Shown: in pieces, positions 24,324-32,707 of the stretch
Numbering within the stretch: position 1 is the stretch's first letter
Layout: the number at the start of each line of letters is the position of its first letter
Assembly (NCBI GenBank): GCA_038524795.1
Contig: JBCBIJ010000003.1
Span: forward strand, 62,001-126,000
Source of the DNA: CALBPI01 sp038524795
Lineage (GTDB): Bacteria; Pseudomonadota; Gammaproteobacteria; Steroidobacterales; Woeseiaceae
Length of the DNA: 64,000 bases
Direction: 5' to 3'
Notes under the pieces: generated by a model
The model's input: only the letters and a program-made list of their open reading frames with translations
The model's database searches: none
Told to the model about the DNA's origin: nothing
Program-made: the position numbers and the translations under genes

Positions 24324-26402
24324 CTACGGAGTCCACTCGGCGGATAGATTCACGCCCGAGAAGGTCTGATACGCCCGCAACCCGATGTGCCAGGTACCTG
24401 GCTGCGGATTGGTGATCGTGCAGGTCTCGTTGTTGCCGTTGAGGTAGGGCCGGCAATCGTACTGGCTCGTCGACGGCTGCGAGCCGTAACGCAGGTACAG
24501 ATCGGCGTCGCCAGAGCCACCTGAGATCTGGACGGTCAGCGTCGACATGCCGGGCGGAATGTCGATCGTGTAGCGCAGCCAGTTGCGGCGCGATGCCGAC
24601 AGGTTGCTGGCGCTGCCCGAGCCGCCCTCGGCACCACCGCCGCCACTGGGCTCGTCGAAGCTTGCCGTGAGCGCCACGCCTGAGAACGTCGAGTAGGCGC
24701 GCACCATCACGTGGTAGGTGCCCGCCTGCACGTTGGAAATGCCGCAGGTCTCGTTGTTGCCATTGAGCCAGGGCCGGCAATCGTAGCTCGACGTGGTCGG
24801 CGGCGAGCCGAAACGCACATAGAGGTCTGCGTCACCCGAGTCGCCAGAGATCTGGAACGACAGGTTGCTGGCACCCGAGGGCACTTCAAGCGTAAAGCGC
24901 AACTCAGCGCCCGTGCTGCCGGCAAGGCCGGTCTCGGCAACACCATTCTCGAGCACGCCGTCACCGCCGCCGCCACCGCCACCGGTGATGGCGGCCACGG
25001 CCGCCGCGGCATCAGCGATACCGGTACCGCACTGGTTGCAGGTGCCCGGAAACGAGCGTGCTGTTGCCTTGATGGTGGACTCGATCTGGTCGGGTGTCAG
25101 AGAACCGTCAACGGCCTTGAGCAACGCCGCAAGACCTGCAACGTGCGGTGCTGCCATGCTCGTGCCTTGGTAGTAGGCGTAGTTGTCGGCGCCCGGACCC
25201 GATGAGCCACTGTTGAGCGTCGAGAGCACGCCATTGGAACTGCCCGTAGTGACATCGCCACCGGGTGCAGCCACGTCAACAACCGAACCGAAGTTCGAGT
25301 AGTAGGCGCGTGCCCCGTTGCGGTCTGTAGAGGCGACCGTGATGACACCATTGCAGTTGGCGGGGTTGGCGCTCGAAGCGTTTGTGTTCGAGTTACCCGC
25401 AGCGACAACGATCGTCGAGCCGTTGGCACGCGCCGTGTTGATCGCCGACTGTGTCGTTGTCGAACAAGCGCCGCCACCGCCGAGGCTCATGTTGATGACG
25501 TCAGCGGGATTGGCGTTAGCAGGCGTCCCCGCGACGCTGCCGCCCGACGCCCAGATGATGCTGTCGGCGATATCTGAGGTGTAGCCACCACAGCGGCCCA
25601 ACGCACGCAGCGGTACGATCTTGGCGCCGTAGGCAACACCGGCAACGCCCGTGCCGTTGTTGGTCACAGCGGCGACGGTGCCGGCCACGTGTGTGCCGTG
25701 CCAACTCGAGCTCCGCGCAGGCTGACCTGGACCGCACTGCCCGGCTGATGAGGCGTCACCAGGGTCGCTGGCGTCGCTATCACGACCATTGCCGTCAACG
25801 GACACGAACGTGTCACTGATCATGTCGTAGCCGGGCAGCAGGTTGGCAACGAGGTCGGGGTGCGGGCGGTAGCCCGTATCGATGACGGCGACGATGGTCC
25901 CCGCACCCGTCGTCGTGTCCCAGGCCGCCGGCAGGTTCAAACCGCCCGTCGACTCGTAGTAGTGCCACTGCTCGTTGTAGCGCGTGTCGTTGGGCGTCGC
26001 GAGTGGCTGCATGAGCAGGTCAGGCTCGGCGTACTCGACGTTCGGGTCTGCCTGGATTTTGGCCAGCATCTGCGCGAGGTCGAGCGCCTTGCGTTTTTGC
26101 TTGAGACGGAAGACGCGCGCGCCATTGGCCATCTGGCGGGCGTGCTGGACGTTCATGCCCATGCGCTGCGAGAGCACCTGGGCTTGCTGCGCGGTATTGC
26201 CGCTGGCGACGCTCATCCCGATGGCGGTCGGGCTTACGGCCAGAGACTTGTATTTGACGATGATTTGGTCGGTTGGCGGTGCGTCCGCCAGCATGGCTTG
26301 CGGGTCCCCACCCCCGGCCAGTGCCGTTGGCCCTGTTGCAATCAGGGCGAGTGCAATTGCGGCGCGCCGCAACCCCTGAACGGTTCGAATCGTTCGTGAC
26401 AT
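24324..26402 (-). CDS. secreted subtilisin-family (S8) protease with two PPC domains
   Basis: A 692-residue exported serine protease. Signal peptide (about 1-29), I9-like propeptide (about 42-130), S8 domain with Asp175 (VAVIDTGYRPHPDL), His235 (WHGTHVAGTV), Asn in AAGNSN and Ser415 (GTSMAAPHVAG). It ends in two PPC (bacterial pre-peptidase C-terminal) beta-sandwich domains (about 490-580 and 600-690). The two PPC segments are nearly identical in key motifs (GDADLY, YDCRP...NGNNETC), pointing to duplication. PPC domains usually aid secretion or substrate binding. Likely a scavenging extracellular protease. Confidence 0.92.
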   Translation of the reverse strand: MSRTIRTVQGLRRAAIALALIATGPTALAGGGDPQAMLADAPPTDQIIVKYKSLAVSPTAIGMSVASGNTAQQAQVLSQRMGMNVQHARQMANGARVFRLKQKRKALDLAQMLAKIQADPNVEYAEPDLLMQPLATPNDTRYNEQWHYYESTGGLNLPAAWDTTTGAGTIVAVIDTGYRPHPDLVANLLPGYDMISDTFVSVDGNGRDSDASDPGDASSAGQCGPGQPARSSSWHGTHVAGTVAAVTNNGTGVAGVAYGAKIVPLRALGRCGGYTSDIADSIIWASGGSVAGTPANANPADVINMSLGGGGACSTTTQSAINTARANGSTIVVAAGNSNTNASSANPANCNGVITVASTDRNGARAYYSNFGSVVDVAAPGGDVTTGSSNGVLSTLNSGSSGPGADNYAYYQGTSMAAPHVAGLAALLKAVDGSLTPDQIESTIKATARSFPGTCNQCGTGIADAAAAVAAITGGGGGGGDGVLENGVAETGLAGSTGAELRFTLEVPSGASNLSFQISGDSGDADLYVRFGSPPTTSSYDCRPWLNGNNETCGISNVQAGTYHVMVRAYSTFSGVALTASFDEPSGGGGAEGGSGSASNLSASRRNWLRYTIDIPPGMSTLTVQISGGSGDADLYLRYGSQPSTSQYDCRPYLNGNNETCTITNPQPGTWHIGLRAYQTFSGVNLSAEWTP

Positions 26403-26640
26403 GTGTACTCCCTCGCATGATGAGGAGACGTGCCGGTCTTGCCGCCCGCTTTGGCTCCGGTGAATGTCGGGGCCGACGCTATGTCACGAAAGTTAGACGA
26501 TTCAAGTGTGGTCAAATTCGACCGGGTTGGACAAGAATCGGGGGCTCAAGCAATTCCCTGCCATATCTGGGCCTTACGACACGCACCCAAGACGCATCCG
26601 AGGCCACTTTGTGAGCGCAGACAGTGATTTATTTGGACCA

Positions 26641-26660
26641 AATGCGCAAAATCGCGCATT
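26641..26660. terminator. weak hairpin downstream of the pterin dehydratase gene
   Basis: AATGCGC (26641-26647) and GCGCATT (26654-26660) form a perfect 7-bp stem with a 6-base loop. On the minus strand it is followed by TTTGG, so it could end the phhB transcript. It is short and unproven. Confidence 0.35.
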
Positions 26661-26677
26661 GCGCCGCAGCAGCTGAG

Positions 26678-27046
26678 TCAGTCGGCCCCTTCGATGAGCG
26701 CGTCGACTTTGGCCGCACAGATGAAGTCGTTAACCGATAGCCCTTCGATAGCATTCGTGGTCCACACTACGCGGCAGTCGCCATAGCCGACTTCGAGTAA
26801 CGGGTGGTGGCCTTCGGTATCGGCCACCCAACTCACGGCATTGGCGAAGGCCATGGTGCGACGCCAGCCGGCGAAGGGGAACGTGCGAGCAATGTTCTTG
26901 CCGTCTTCGGACAACTGCCAGTCTTGGTGCAGTGACTGAAGGAGCTCTTGCGACTGCGCAGTATTGAGCGGATCGACACCACCCTCGCAGGGTGCGCAGC
27001 GTTTTTCGCGAAGCGCAGCAGCGCCCGGACGCGGGTCGGCACTCAT
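26678..27046 (-). CDS. phhB: 4a-hydroxytetrahydrobiopterin dehydratase (pterin-4a-carbinolamine dehydratase)
   Basis: A 122-residue protein with the PCD fold. REKRCAPCEGGVDPLN is the N-terminal extension common in proteobacteria. FPFAGWRRTMAFANAVSWVADTEGHHPLLEVGYGDCRVVW contains the catalytic His-His and Asp/Glu pocket. It dehydrates the pterin carbinolamine formed by phenylalanine hydroxylase, regenerating tetrahydrobiopterin, and can also act as a transcription co-factor. No phenylalanine hydroxylase gene lies next to it. Confidence 0.92.
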   Translation of the reverse strand: MSADPRPGAAALREKRCAPCEGGVDPLNTAQSQELLQSLHQDWQLSEDGKNIARTFPFAGWRRTMAFANAVSWVADTEGHHPLLEVGYGDCRVVWTTNAIEGLSVNDFICAAKVDALIEGAD

Positions 27047-27230
27047 GAGACACCGTGGCCGTCACGGCCACAAGGCGTGGGGTAATCGCCGCGAAGGCGC
27101 AGGACAGCGAACAAGGGCGCTCCGGTTCCGACTAGGTCGAGCTAAGTGTAGCGCTCAGCGCGCCCAACGGGTACGGCGCGCCGGCTTCGGGGGATCGCCG
27201 GCGCGCCGTTAGTGAACCTCCTCGTCTGCT

Positions 27231-27980
27231 TTAGTCGCCGCCACCCAGCGCTGCAACGCCAGCAGCCGTCGGCTCGCGGTAGAACGTCACGGTCACGCGG
27301 CGCTGCAACGCAAGCTGATCCGGGTGGATCGTGGTGCTATCGACCGCGGTCATCGACTCGCCGTGACCAAAGGTCGTGATCCGACCCGAGTCGATGCCGA
27401 CCGCTGAGATGAGCTCACGCACACGCTCGGCACGCGCCAGCGACAGGGCCTGGTTGTAGTCGACGCTGCCGCGAGGATCCGCATAACCGTCAACCTGTAC
27501 GGACAGACCGGGTGTGGTGGCCAGCAGGCTTGCGATGGCGGTCAGCCGCGCTTGCATATCGACGGGCAGATCTGTCTCGTCGGTGCGGTAAGGCAACTCG
27601 ATTTCGAGACCGCGCACAAGCAATTCGTGCAATTCGCGGGCACCACTATCGTCAATGGCCGTGAGCTCATCGCGCAGCGTCGTGGTTTCCATACGCTGAT
27701 GCGCCAGATCAGTCTCAAGACCGTCTATCGTGGCATCGCGCGCCGTCACCGTTTCGTCGAGGCGTGCCACCTCAAGGTCCTTCTGGTGCGACCGGTCACC
27801 GAACAGCGCGCCTACGGCGGCGCCGATGATGGCGCCCGGGGGACCACCGACCGCACCGCCGATCACCGCACCAGCACCGGCACCGGCCACTTCCTTCTTC
27901 GAACTGTCGGCCGCCTCGGCCTGCGGCGCGGAAACCGCAACCAGACCCAATGCAACACCAGTGAGCAAAAAACGTTTCAT
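27231..27980 (-). CDS. OmpA-family envelope protein with glycine zipper
   Basis: A 249-residue protein. Signal peptide (about 1-23), a glycine-zipper segment (AGAGAGAVIGGAVGGPPGAIIGAAVGALFG, positions 32-60), a coiled-coil (about 62-105), then an OmpA C-terminal peptidoglycan-binding domain (about 120-235) with LSVQVDGYADPRGSVDYNQALSLARAERV. The layout matches PdsO, the OmpA-like protein of proteobacterial sortase systems, but no sortase is near. It follows the VWA/kinase region in the same direction, 124 bases from the last VWA gene, so it may be its peptidoglycan anchor. Confidence 0.85.
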   Translation of the reverse strand: MKRFLLTGVALGLVAVSAPQAEAADSSKKEVAGAGAGAVIGGAVGGPPGAIIGAAVGALFGDRSHQKDLEVARLDETVTARDATIDGLETDLAHQRMETTTLRDELTAIDDSGARELHELLVRGLEIELPYRTDETDLPVDMQARLTAIASLLATTPGLSVQVDGYADPRGSVDYNQALSLARAERVRELISAVGIDSGRITTFGHGESMTAVDSTTIHPDQLALQRRVTVTFYREPTAAGVAALGGGD

Positions 27981-27992
27981 GTCGTGAACTCC

Positions 27993-28032
27993 TGCAATGA
28001 AACCGGGAACGCCCCGGGACGATTCCATTGCA
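27993..28032 (-). promoter_or_regulatory. leader hairpin before the OmpA-like gene
   Basis: TGCAATG (27993-27999) pairs perfectly with CATTGCA (28026-28032), and a G-U wobble extends the stem to about 10 bp. An inner CCGGG/CCCGG hairpin sits inside. The structure ends immediately upstream of the GGAG ribosome site, which lies eight bases before ATG 27980. It could attenuate readthrough from the VWA operon or regulate translation. Confidence 0.45.
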
Positions 28033-28104
28033 ACGCGCACGCATGACGGCGCCGTGCCCGCGGCGTGGCAGCCTGCGGACCAATCGTGGCGAAATGTGGC
28101 TGCG

Positions 28105-29103
28105 CTAGCGGTCGGTCAGGGCGACAAACGTGCCGCCATTACGTCGGCAGAGCTCGCGCATGAGCGCGGCGAACTGCTCCGTCGAGCGCTGAATCTGGCC
28201 CGGCTGGCCGAACAGCAGCGGGAACCCAAGCGCGTGGATGCGTACGCGTGGGCGGCCGAACTCATCGGGTCGGTTGATGCGGTCGACGGCATCGGCAACC
28301 GACTCCACGGACTGACCCGTGAACTCGTCACCGAACACGTAGATGCTGATGCGCTTGTCGGGCGCCCAGAAGGTGCGGATCGCCGCATTGATGCCCTGCA
28401 CGGGATTCGAGTCACTGAACGCGCGCCAAGTGGCGAGTCGTGTCCGGATCGAGCTGCGCAAGGTCGGCGAGTCGGGAATCCACTTCCTTGCGAAGCTGCC
28501 AAACATGTAGGCACCGTTGTCATTCATGATCTGAATCCCCTTCACCTCGGGGTAGAGGTTCAGGGTTTCATCGATCTTGCGACGTACGAGGTTCCAGCTG
28601 TAGCGCTGCATACTCCCCGAGGTGTCGATGATGAAGATGATGTACTCGCTGTCGACGGGAATGCCGCCCACGGGCGCATTAGGCTGCGCCTGCGCCGTTT
28701 CCTGGAGGCGCCGCATCTCAGCCGTCAGGCGCTGACGCGCCGCGCGCAGCGAGCCAATGTCCTCGCTCGAGATGGTCGCCTCCTGAGTACTGGTGTCGAA
28801 CTGCCCCTGCAGCTTTGAGAAGTCCCCCTGAAGCTCAGAGACCAGCTCTTGCTTGTCCGTAAGCTCATTGCGCGAGTTTTCGATGTCGCGACGCAGGATG
28901 GCGCTCTCGCCGCGGATATCGAACAGTGTTTGCTCGAGCTCTTTGATGATGCCCTCGAGGTTTACACGCGATGCTTCGATGGTCTGCGGCTCGTAGATCC
29001 GCGACAACACGAGCAGCAGAATGACAGCACCGAAACCACAACAGATGCAGTCGAGAAACGAGAGGCTGAAGTTGTCCGCCTCGCGGCGTTGTCGTCTTGC
29101 CAT
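28105..29103 (-). CDS. VWA-domain protein with ExbD-like N-terminal membrane helix (2)
   Basis: A 332-residue protein. A basic N-terminus is followed by one membrane helix bearing SFLDCICCGFGAVILLLV (residues 14-31). A coiled-coil follows (about 45-130), then a von Willebrand A domain whose MIDAS is IIDTSGSMQ (DxSxS), with later conserved Asp/Thr positions. The conserved Asp in the helix and the FGA motif recall ExbD/TolR proton-channel subunits. It is paralogous to the gene at 29113-30210, nine bases upstream. It is probably the last gene of the kinase/phosphatase operon. Confidence 0.8.
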   Translation of the reverse strand: MARRQRREADNFSLSFLDCICCGFGAVILLLVLSRIYEPQTIEASRVNLEGIIKELEQTLFDIRGESAILRRDIENSRNELTDKQELVSELQGDFSKLQGQFDTSTQEATISSEDIGSLRAARQRLTAEMRRLQETAQAQPNAPVGGIPVDSEYIIFIIDTSGSMQRYSWNLVRRKIDETLNLYPEVKGIQIMNDNGAYMFGSFARKWIPDSPTLRSSIRTRLATWRAFSDSNPVQGINAAIRTFWAPDKRISIYVFGDEFTGQSVESVADAVDRINRPDEFGRPRVRIHALGFPLLFGQPGQIQRSTEQFAALMRELCRRNGGTFVALTDR

Positions 29104-29112
29104 CGTTCGCTC

Positions 29113-30210
29113 CTAGGGCCAATCGTCGCTGATGCTCATGAAGCTGCCCCGGCTTCGGTACGCGAGCTTCCAGTACTCGACAGGCGCCATGTAGTCGCCC
29201 TCCATCGGGTACATGAGGATGTTGACGGGAATGCCGCTGGGCAATTCGCGCACAGCCTGACCGAACAGCCTGAGACGGTCCCCAGGACTGACCGTGTTTT
29301 TCGCCGGCGGACGCTCGCCGACGGTCGGCAGGCTGTCAACAAGCAACAAGATGTTGTCGGGTCGCGGTGACATTTCCGAAGCCACCCGGAACGCCGCCCA
29401 AAGGTTGGTACCGCCCGATGGCGGTGTCGTGCGGAGCACCTGAACCGCACGCTCCAGCTGATCACCATCACCTACGTCGAGCCATAGTCCGGCGCTGCCG
29501 GCGATGGCGGGCTCCGCCTTTTCGTTGAACCGGTAGACCTGAAACTTGCCCTGGCGCGGCAATTGCGTCGTGATCCAGTCGACAGACGCGACGGCCTGGC
29601 GCCACTTTGCAGACCGCAGCTGTTGTTCGGGCGGTTGGATCCGCCGGCGGATGATGTTGACGACACTCTGGTCGAGCATGCTCGATGAGCTGTCGACAAG
29701 GATCAGCGTGCGCTCGCCGCCCACGCGCAAGCCGCTCAGGTATTGGCGCGATCCGTCGCCGACGAAAGCGCGCACGGCCTCGCCTGCTGGACCCGAAGAA
29801 TCGACTGCGGCAGCAAGCCGCCGTCGCGCTTCCTCGAGTTGCTCGATATCGGCCCGAAGCTGCTCCTCGCTCTCCTCGCGCGCCACCGTCGTGTCGTCGT
29901 ATTCAGCCAGGCGTTCCTCAAGCTCACGGATGCGTTCGATGAGGCGCTCCGTATCGCCCTCGGCACGCACGATCTCGTCATTGGTTTCCTCGAGCGTGTT
30001 GCGCAGTTGCACGAGGTTCTTGCGGCCCTCAAGCACCTCGCGCTCGATGCGGCGTACCTCGGAGAGCTCTTCCTGGTTTTCGATGTCCGACTGTTCCTTA
30101 ACGGTCGCGTTGATGATCATGAAGAACAGAATCACAGCGCCGAAGCCACAGCTCATGCAGTCGAGGAACGACATGCTGAAGACTTCGGTGCGACGCCGCC
30201 GACGGGCCAT
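29113..30210 (-). CDS. VWA-domain protein with ExbD-like N-terminal membrane helix (1)
   Basis: A 365-residue protein. MARRRRRTEVFSMSFLDCMS leads into a single membrane helix (about 14-36) with SFLDCMSCGFGAVILFF, then a long charged coiled-coil (about 40-150). A C-terminal VWA domain has MIDAS LVDSSSSML and GGTNLWAAFRVA. The topology suggests a cytoplasmic N-terminus and a periplasmic VWA domain. The Asp within the helix is placed like the proton-conducting Asp of ExbD/TolR. It overlaps the FHA gene stop by one base (TGATG). Confidence 0.8.
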   Translation of the reverse strand: MARRRRRTEVFSMSFLDCMSCGFGAVILFFMIINATVKEQSDIENQEELSEVRRIEREVLEGRKNLVQLRNTLEETNDEIVRAEGDTERLIERIRELEERLAEYDDTTVAREESEEQLRADIEQLEEARRRLAAAVDSSGPAGEAVRAFVGDGSRQYLSGLRVGGERTLILVDSSSSMLDQSVVNIIRRRIQPPEQQLRSAKWRQAVASVDWITTQLPRQGKFQVYRFNEKAEPAIAGSAGLWLDVGDGDQLERAVQVLRTTPPSGGTNLWAAFRVASEMSPRPDNILLLVDSLPTVGERPPAKNTVSPGDRLRLFGQAVRELPSGIPVNILMYPMEGDYMAPVEYWKLAYRSRGSFMSISDDWP

Positions 30211-31562
30211 CAGAGCACCTCCGCACGAATGAGTTGCAGCTCAAGACCCGGCGTGCCGACGCGAATTGAGTCGCCGGCGCGCAATGCCGCGCTCGTCTTG
30301 ATGCGGTTGCCATTGAGGAACGTGCCGTAGCGTGAATGGTCGGTTAGCAGGCACTGACCATTGGCGAGTGCGAGCTCGCAATGCAGGCCGGACACGCCCG
30401 CCGGTGAGCCCTCAAGCAACAAGTAGCGTTGCGGCGCCTGTGCGCTGCCGGCGCCGAGCATGAGCGGCGCGTCGCTGAGCGCAACTGCGCGTGCACCGAG
30501 CAACACATGTGTGGGCAGCTCGGCATCGTCGGCTTCGGCAGCCGCCTCGGGCGCGAGCTCCGCCTCGGTCGGAAGCTCGCGAAGCACGCGGCCCGTGTCA
30601 CCCGTTTTGCCCCGGATCCGGTCGCGCGCACCCGTGGCAGCGGCATCATCGGCCACGGCGTGCCACGCACCGCCGACGCGGGCCACAAGCATGTCGGCCA
30701 GACCCGGCAAACCGCTAACGGCCAGACGCATTTGCATGGCGGGCGTCTCGCCTGCCGACAACAACGCGCGGGCGGTATCCGCCAAACGCTGGTAGTGATC
30801 CGCGACGACATTGATAACGTCAACACGCTCGACTTCGATCTCGTGGCTGCGCCCCGCTGATTCGAGCGACAGCGCGGCGGTGCCCGCACTGTCGATACGT
30901 GCGAGCCAACCCGCGAGCTGATCGTAGAGGTGCTGCTCACTCTCAGCGCTGTGTAGCGGGTCGAAGCGACGCTGACGTACAAACTCTGCCGCGAAGTATT
31001 TGGCCCAGGCGTCGCGCAGCGCCAACATGCCGCTGCCTTCAATGGAGCGCACGTCTTCGAGCGCCGCCGTACCCGCCGTCTGATAGAGCCGCGACACGGC
31101 CGCAGCATGCAAACCCAGCTCCACGTTAAGCGCGACCCGATCGACATAGTGCGTGCGTGTGGACGCGACCGCCGCGTCGACAAGTGCGACAGGCTTGAGT
31201 TGATTGGCCTGCAACACACCGAGTAGCAGGCCCAGCGATTCGCGACGCATGTCACTCGGCAGCACTACAACGACATCGCGATTGGCGAAGGCGGCAGCGG
31301 GCATGAGCGCTGCGATCTGGGCGCTGGCGATATCCGCGCGGCTCAGGCCCGCGTGCGCCTCTAGCGGCGTCGCGTCGAGGCGGTACCAGTAGTCATTGGT
31401 CACCGAGCGCGGTCTGCGCCGAGACAGCTCGGCCGCCGCCGTGCCCGACAGCGTCACGCTGCCCGACTCCGCGAGTGCGAAGCCAGGTTCGACAGCAACG
31501 CTGTTGCCGCCGTCGATGACGCGCAGTGCGGTGTCGTTGATGTCGAGGACGAGGCTGCTCAC
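30210..31562 (-). CDS. FHA-domain protein with actin/Hsp70-like N-terminal region
   Basis: A 450-residue cytoplasmic protein. The N-terminal part begins LVLDINDTALRVIDGG and later has ALVDAAVASTRTHYVDRVALNVELGLHAA, resembling the phosphate loops of the ASKHA (actin/Hsp70) fold. A C-terminal FHA domain (about 365-450) has VSGLHCELALANGQCLLTDHSRYGTFLNGNRIK, including the phosphothreonine-binding SxxH and TxxN-like features. FHA domains read Thr phosphorylation, so it is the likely target-recognition partner of the operon kinases. The start is GTG at 31562. Confidence 0.75.
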   Translation of the reverse strand: MSSLVLDINDTALRVIDGGNSVAVEPGFALAESGSVTLSGTAAAELSRRRPRSVTNDYWYRLDATPLEAHAGLSRADIASAQIAALMPAAAFANRDVVVVLPSDMRRESLGLLLGVLQANQLKPVALVDAAVASTRTHYVDRVALNVELGLHAAAVSRLYQTAGTAALEDVRSIEGSGMLALRDAWAKYFAAEFVRQRRFDPLHSAESEQHLYDQLAGWLARIDSAGTAALSLESAGRSHEIEVERVDVINVVADHYQRLADTARALLSAGETPAMQMRLAVSGLPGLADMLVARVGGAWHAVADDAAATGARDRIRGKTGDTGRVLRELPTEAELAPEAAAEADDAELPTHVLLGARAVALSDAPLMLGAGSAQAPQRYLLLEGSPAGVSGLHCELALANGQCLLTDHSRYGTFLNGNRIKTSAALRAGDSIRVGTPGLELQLIRAEVL

Positions 31563-31572
31563 GGTGCGTTAC

Positions 31573-32379
31573 TCAGTGTTGCTCCGCGTACATGTGGCGC
31601 ACGAGCCGGTCGTCACAGTAGGCCTCGGTGTCAAACACGAGACGTTCCTGCATCAACGTGAGCTGGTGCACCAAGAACATGAGGAAGATCGAGATCATGA
31701 GTGCGATGAAGGTCGAGTTGAACGCAACACCCAGGCTCTGCGTCACACCCGCGATGTCGCCTTGCACGGCGCGATCGGCCTGTGCGAGCGCTTCACCGAT
31801 ACCGCGCACGGTTCCGATAAAGCCCACACTCGGAATGGCCCAGGAGATGTAGCGGATCATTGAGAGCTCCGCCTCGAGTCGATCAGCCTCAGACTCCATG
31901 ATCGTGTGCGTCGATGACGAGACGTCCTGAACGTTGCGCGTCGATGCGAAGCGCTGCAGCGCATTGAGCAGTGCCCTGGGCAACAGCATGCGCCGCTTGC
32001 CGACATCGAGCGCCTGGATCTGGCGTGAAAACTCGCGCGTGTCCTCGGGTAGCACGCGCATGCCATCTGGAACGGAGACGAGCTCCTCCTCAAGCAGGGC
32101 GCGTTCCTGGATCAGCGCCCGGGCCTTGAAGCCCATGATCGCGAGCGCCCAGAGCATGAGGATGAAACATGCCTCCTGCTCATAATCCTTGATAAGCACC
32201 CAGGGCGAACGCTCACGGACGTATTCGGGGTTGTTCTTCGCTTCCAGATTTTGCTCGGCGATCACCTCGGCGGCTGTTGGCCGAACGACCGATACGTAAA
32301 AGCCTTCGACGATGACAATCGCAATGGCCAGCGCGAACAGCTGGAAAACGAATTCGATGGGGAGGTTTTTCTTTTTCAT
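31573..32379 (-). CDS. MotA/TolQ/ExbB-family proton channel subunit
   Basis: A 268-residue membrane protein with helices at about 6-30, 70-88, 172-192 and 217-243. It has the family motifs PSVGFIGTVRGIGEALAQ and GVAFNSTFIALMISIFLMF. Such proteins form pentameric channels that use the proton motive force with an ExbD/TolR/MotB partner. The neighbouring VWA genes supply ExbD-like helices. A lysine-rich start (MKKKNL) follows. It lies between the small acidic gene and the FHA gene with short gaps. Confidence 0.85.
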   Translation of the reverse strand: MKKKNLPIEFVFQLFALAIAIVIVEGFYVSVVRPTAAEVIAEQNLEAKNNPEYVRERSPWVLIKDYEQEACFILMLWALAIMGFKARALIQERALLEEELVSVPDGMRVLPEDTREFSRQIQALDVGKRRMLLPRALLNALQRFASTRNVQDVSSSTHTIMESEADRLEAELSMIRYISWAIPSVGFIGTVRGIGEALAQADRAVQGDIAGVTQSLGVAFNSTFIALMISIFLMFLVHQLTLMQERLVFDTEAYCDDRLVRHMYAEQH

Positions 32380-32396
32380 GTGAAGCCTTACGGGCG

Positions 32397-32696
32397 TCAG
32401 ATATCGATGGGATAGTCGAGCGACTGATCCGCCGAGACTTGCTGCGACGGGATGAAGTCTTCGGAATCCTCATCTTCCTTGTAGATGAGTTCGGCGTCTT
32501 GGAGGATCTCGTCGACGGCAGCGTCTTCGGCTTCAAGCACCTCTTGCTCCGTGGGCCCATCGGCGACTTCAGTGGCTTGCTCGCTCTCGGCGGAAGTCTC
32601 CGGGGTATCGGAGTCATCGGACTGCTGGGCAATGCCAACGGCGGCCAGCGAGACGCCCAGAATCAGCGCCAGAAACATGCCTCGATGTAGGGTCAT
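32397..32696 (-). CDS. small acidic secreted protein
   Basis: A 99-residue protein with a signal peptide (about 1-23, ending GVSLAAVGIAQ). The mature part is highly acidic (about one third Asp/Glu) and predicted disordered (EDAAVDEILQDAELIYKEDE). No family is recognised. It is encoded between the SUMF1/PEGA gene and the proton channel with gaps of 11 and 17 bases, so co-transcription is likely. It may be a periplasmic linker or cation-binding protein. Confidence 0.65.
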   Translation of the reverse strand: MTLHRGMFLALILGVSLAAVGIAQQSDDSDTPETSAESEQATEVADGPTEQEVLEAEDAAVDEILQDAELIYKEDEDSEDFIPSQQVSADQSLDYPIDI

Positions 32697-32707
32697 GTGC
32701 GTTCTCC

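Noticed and set aside
26430..26627. Short plus-strand open frame upstream of the protease
   Set aside because: No ribosome site or domain. The 275-base gap probably holds the protease promoter and the end of phhB.
31573..32379. Zorya-type anti-phage defence system
   Set aside because: A TolQ-like gene is present, but no OmpA-like ZorB directly beside it and no helicase or nuclease effectors. The partners are VWA proteins.
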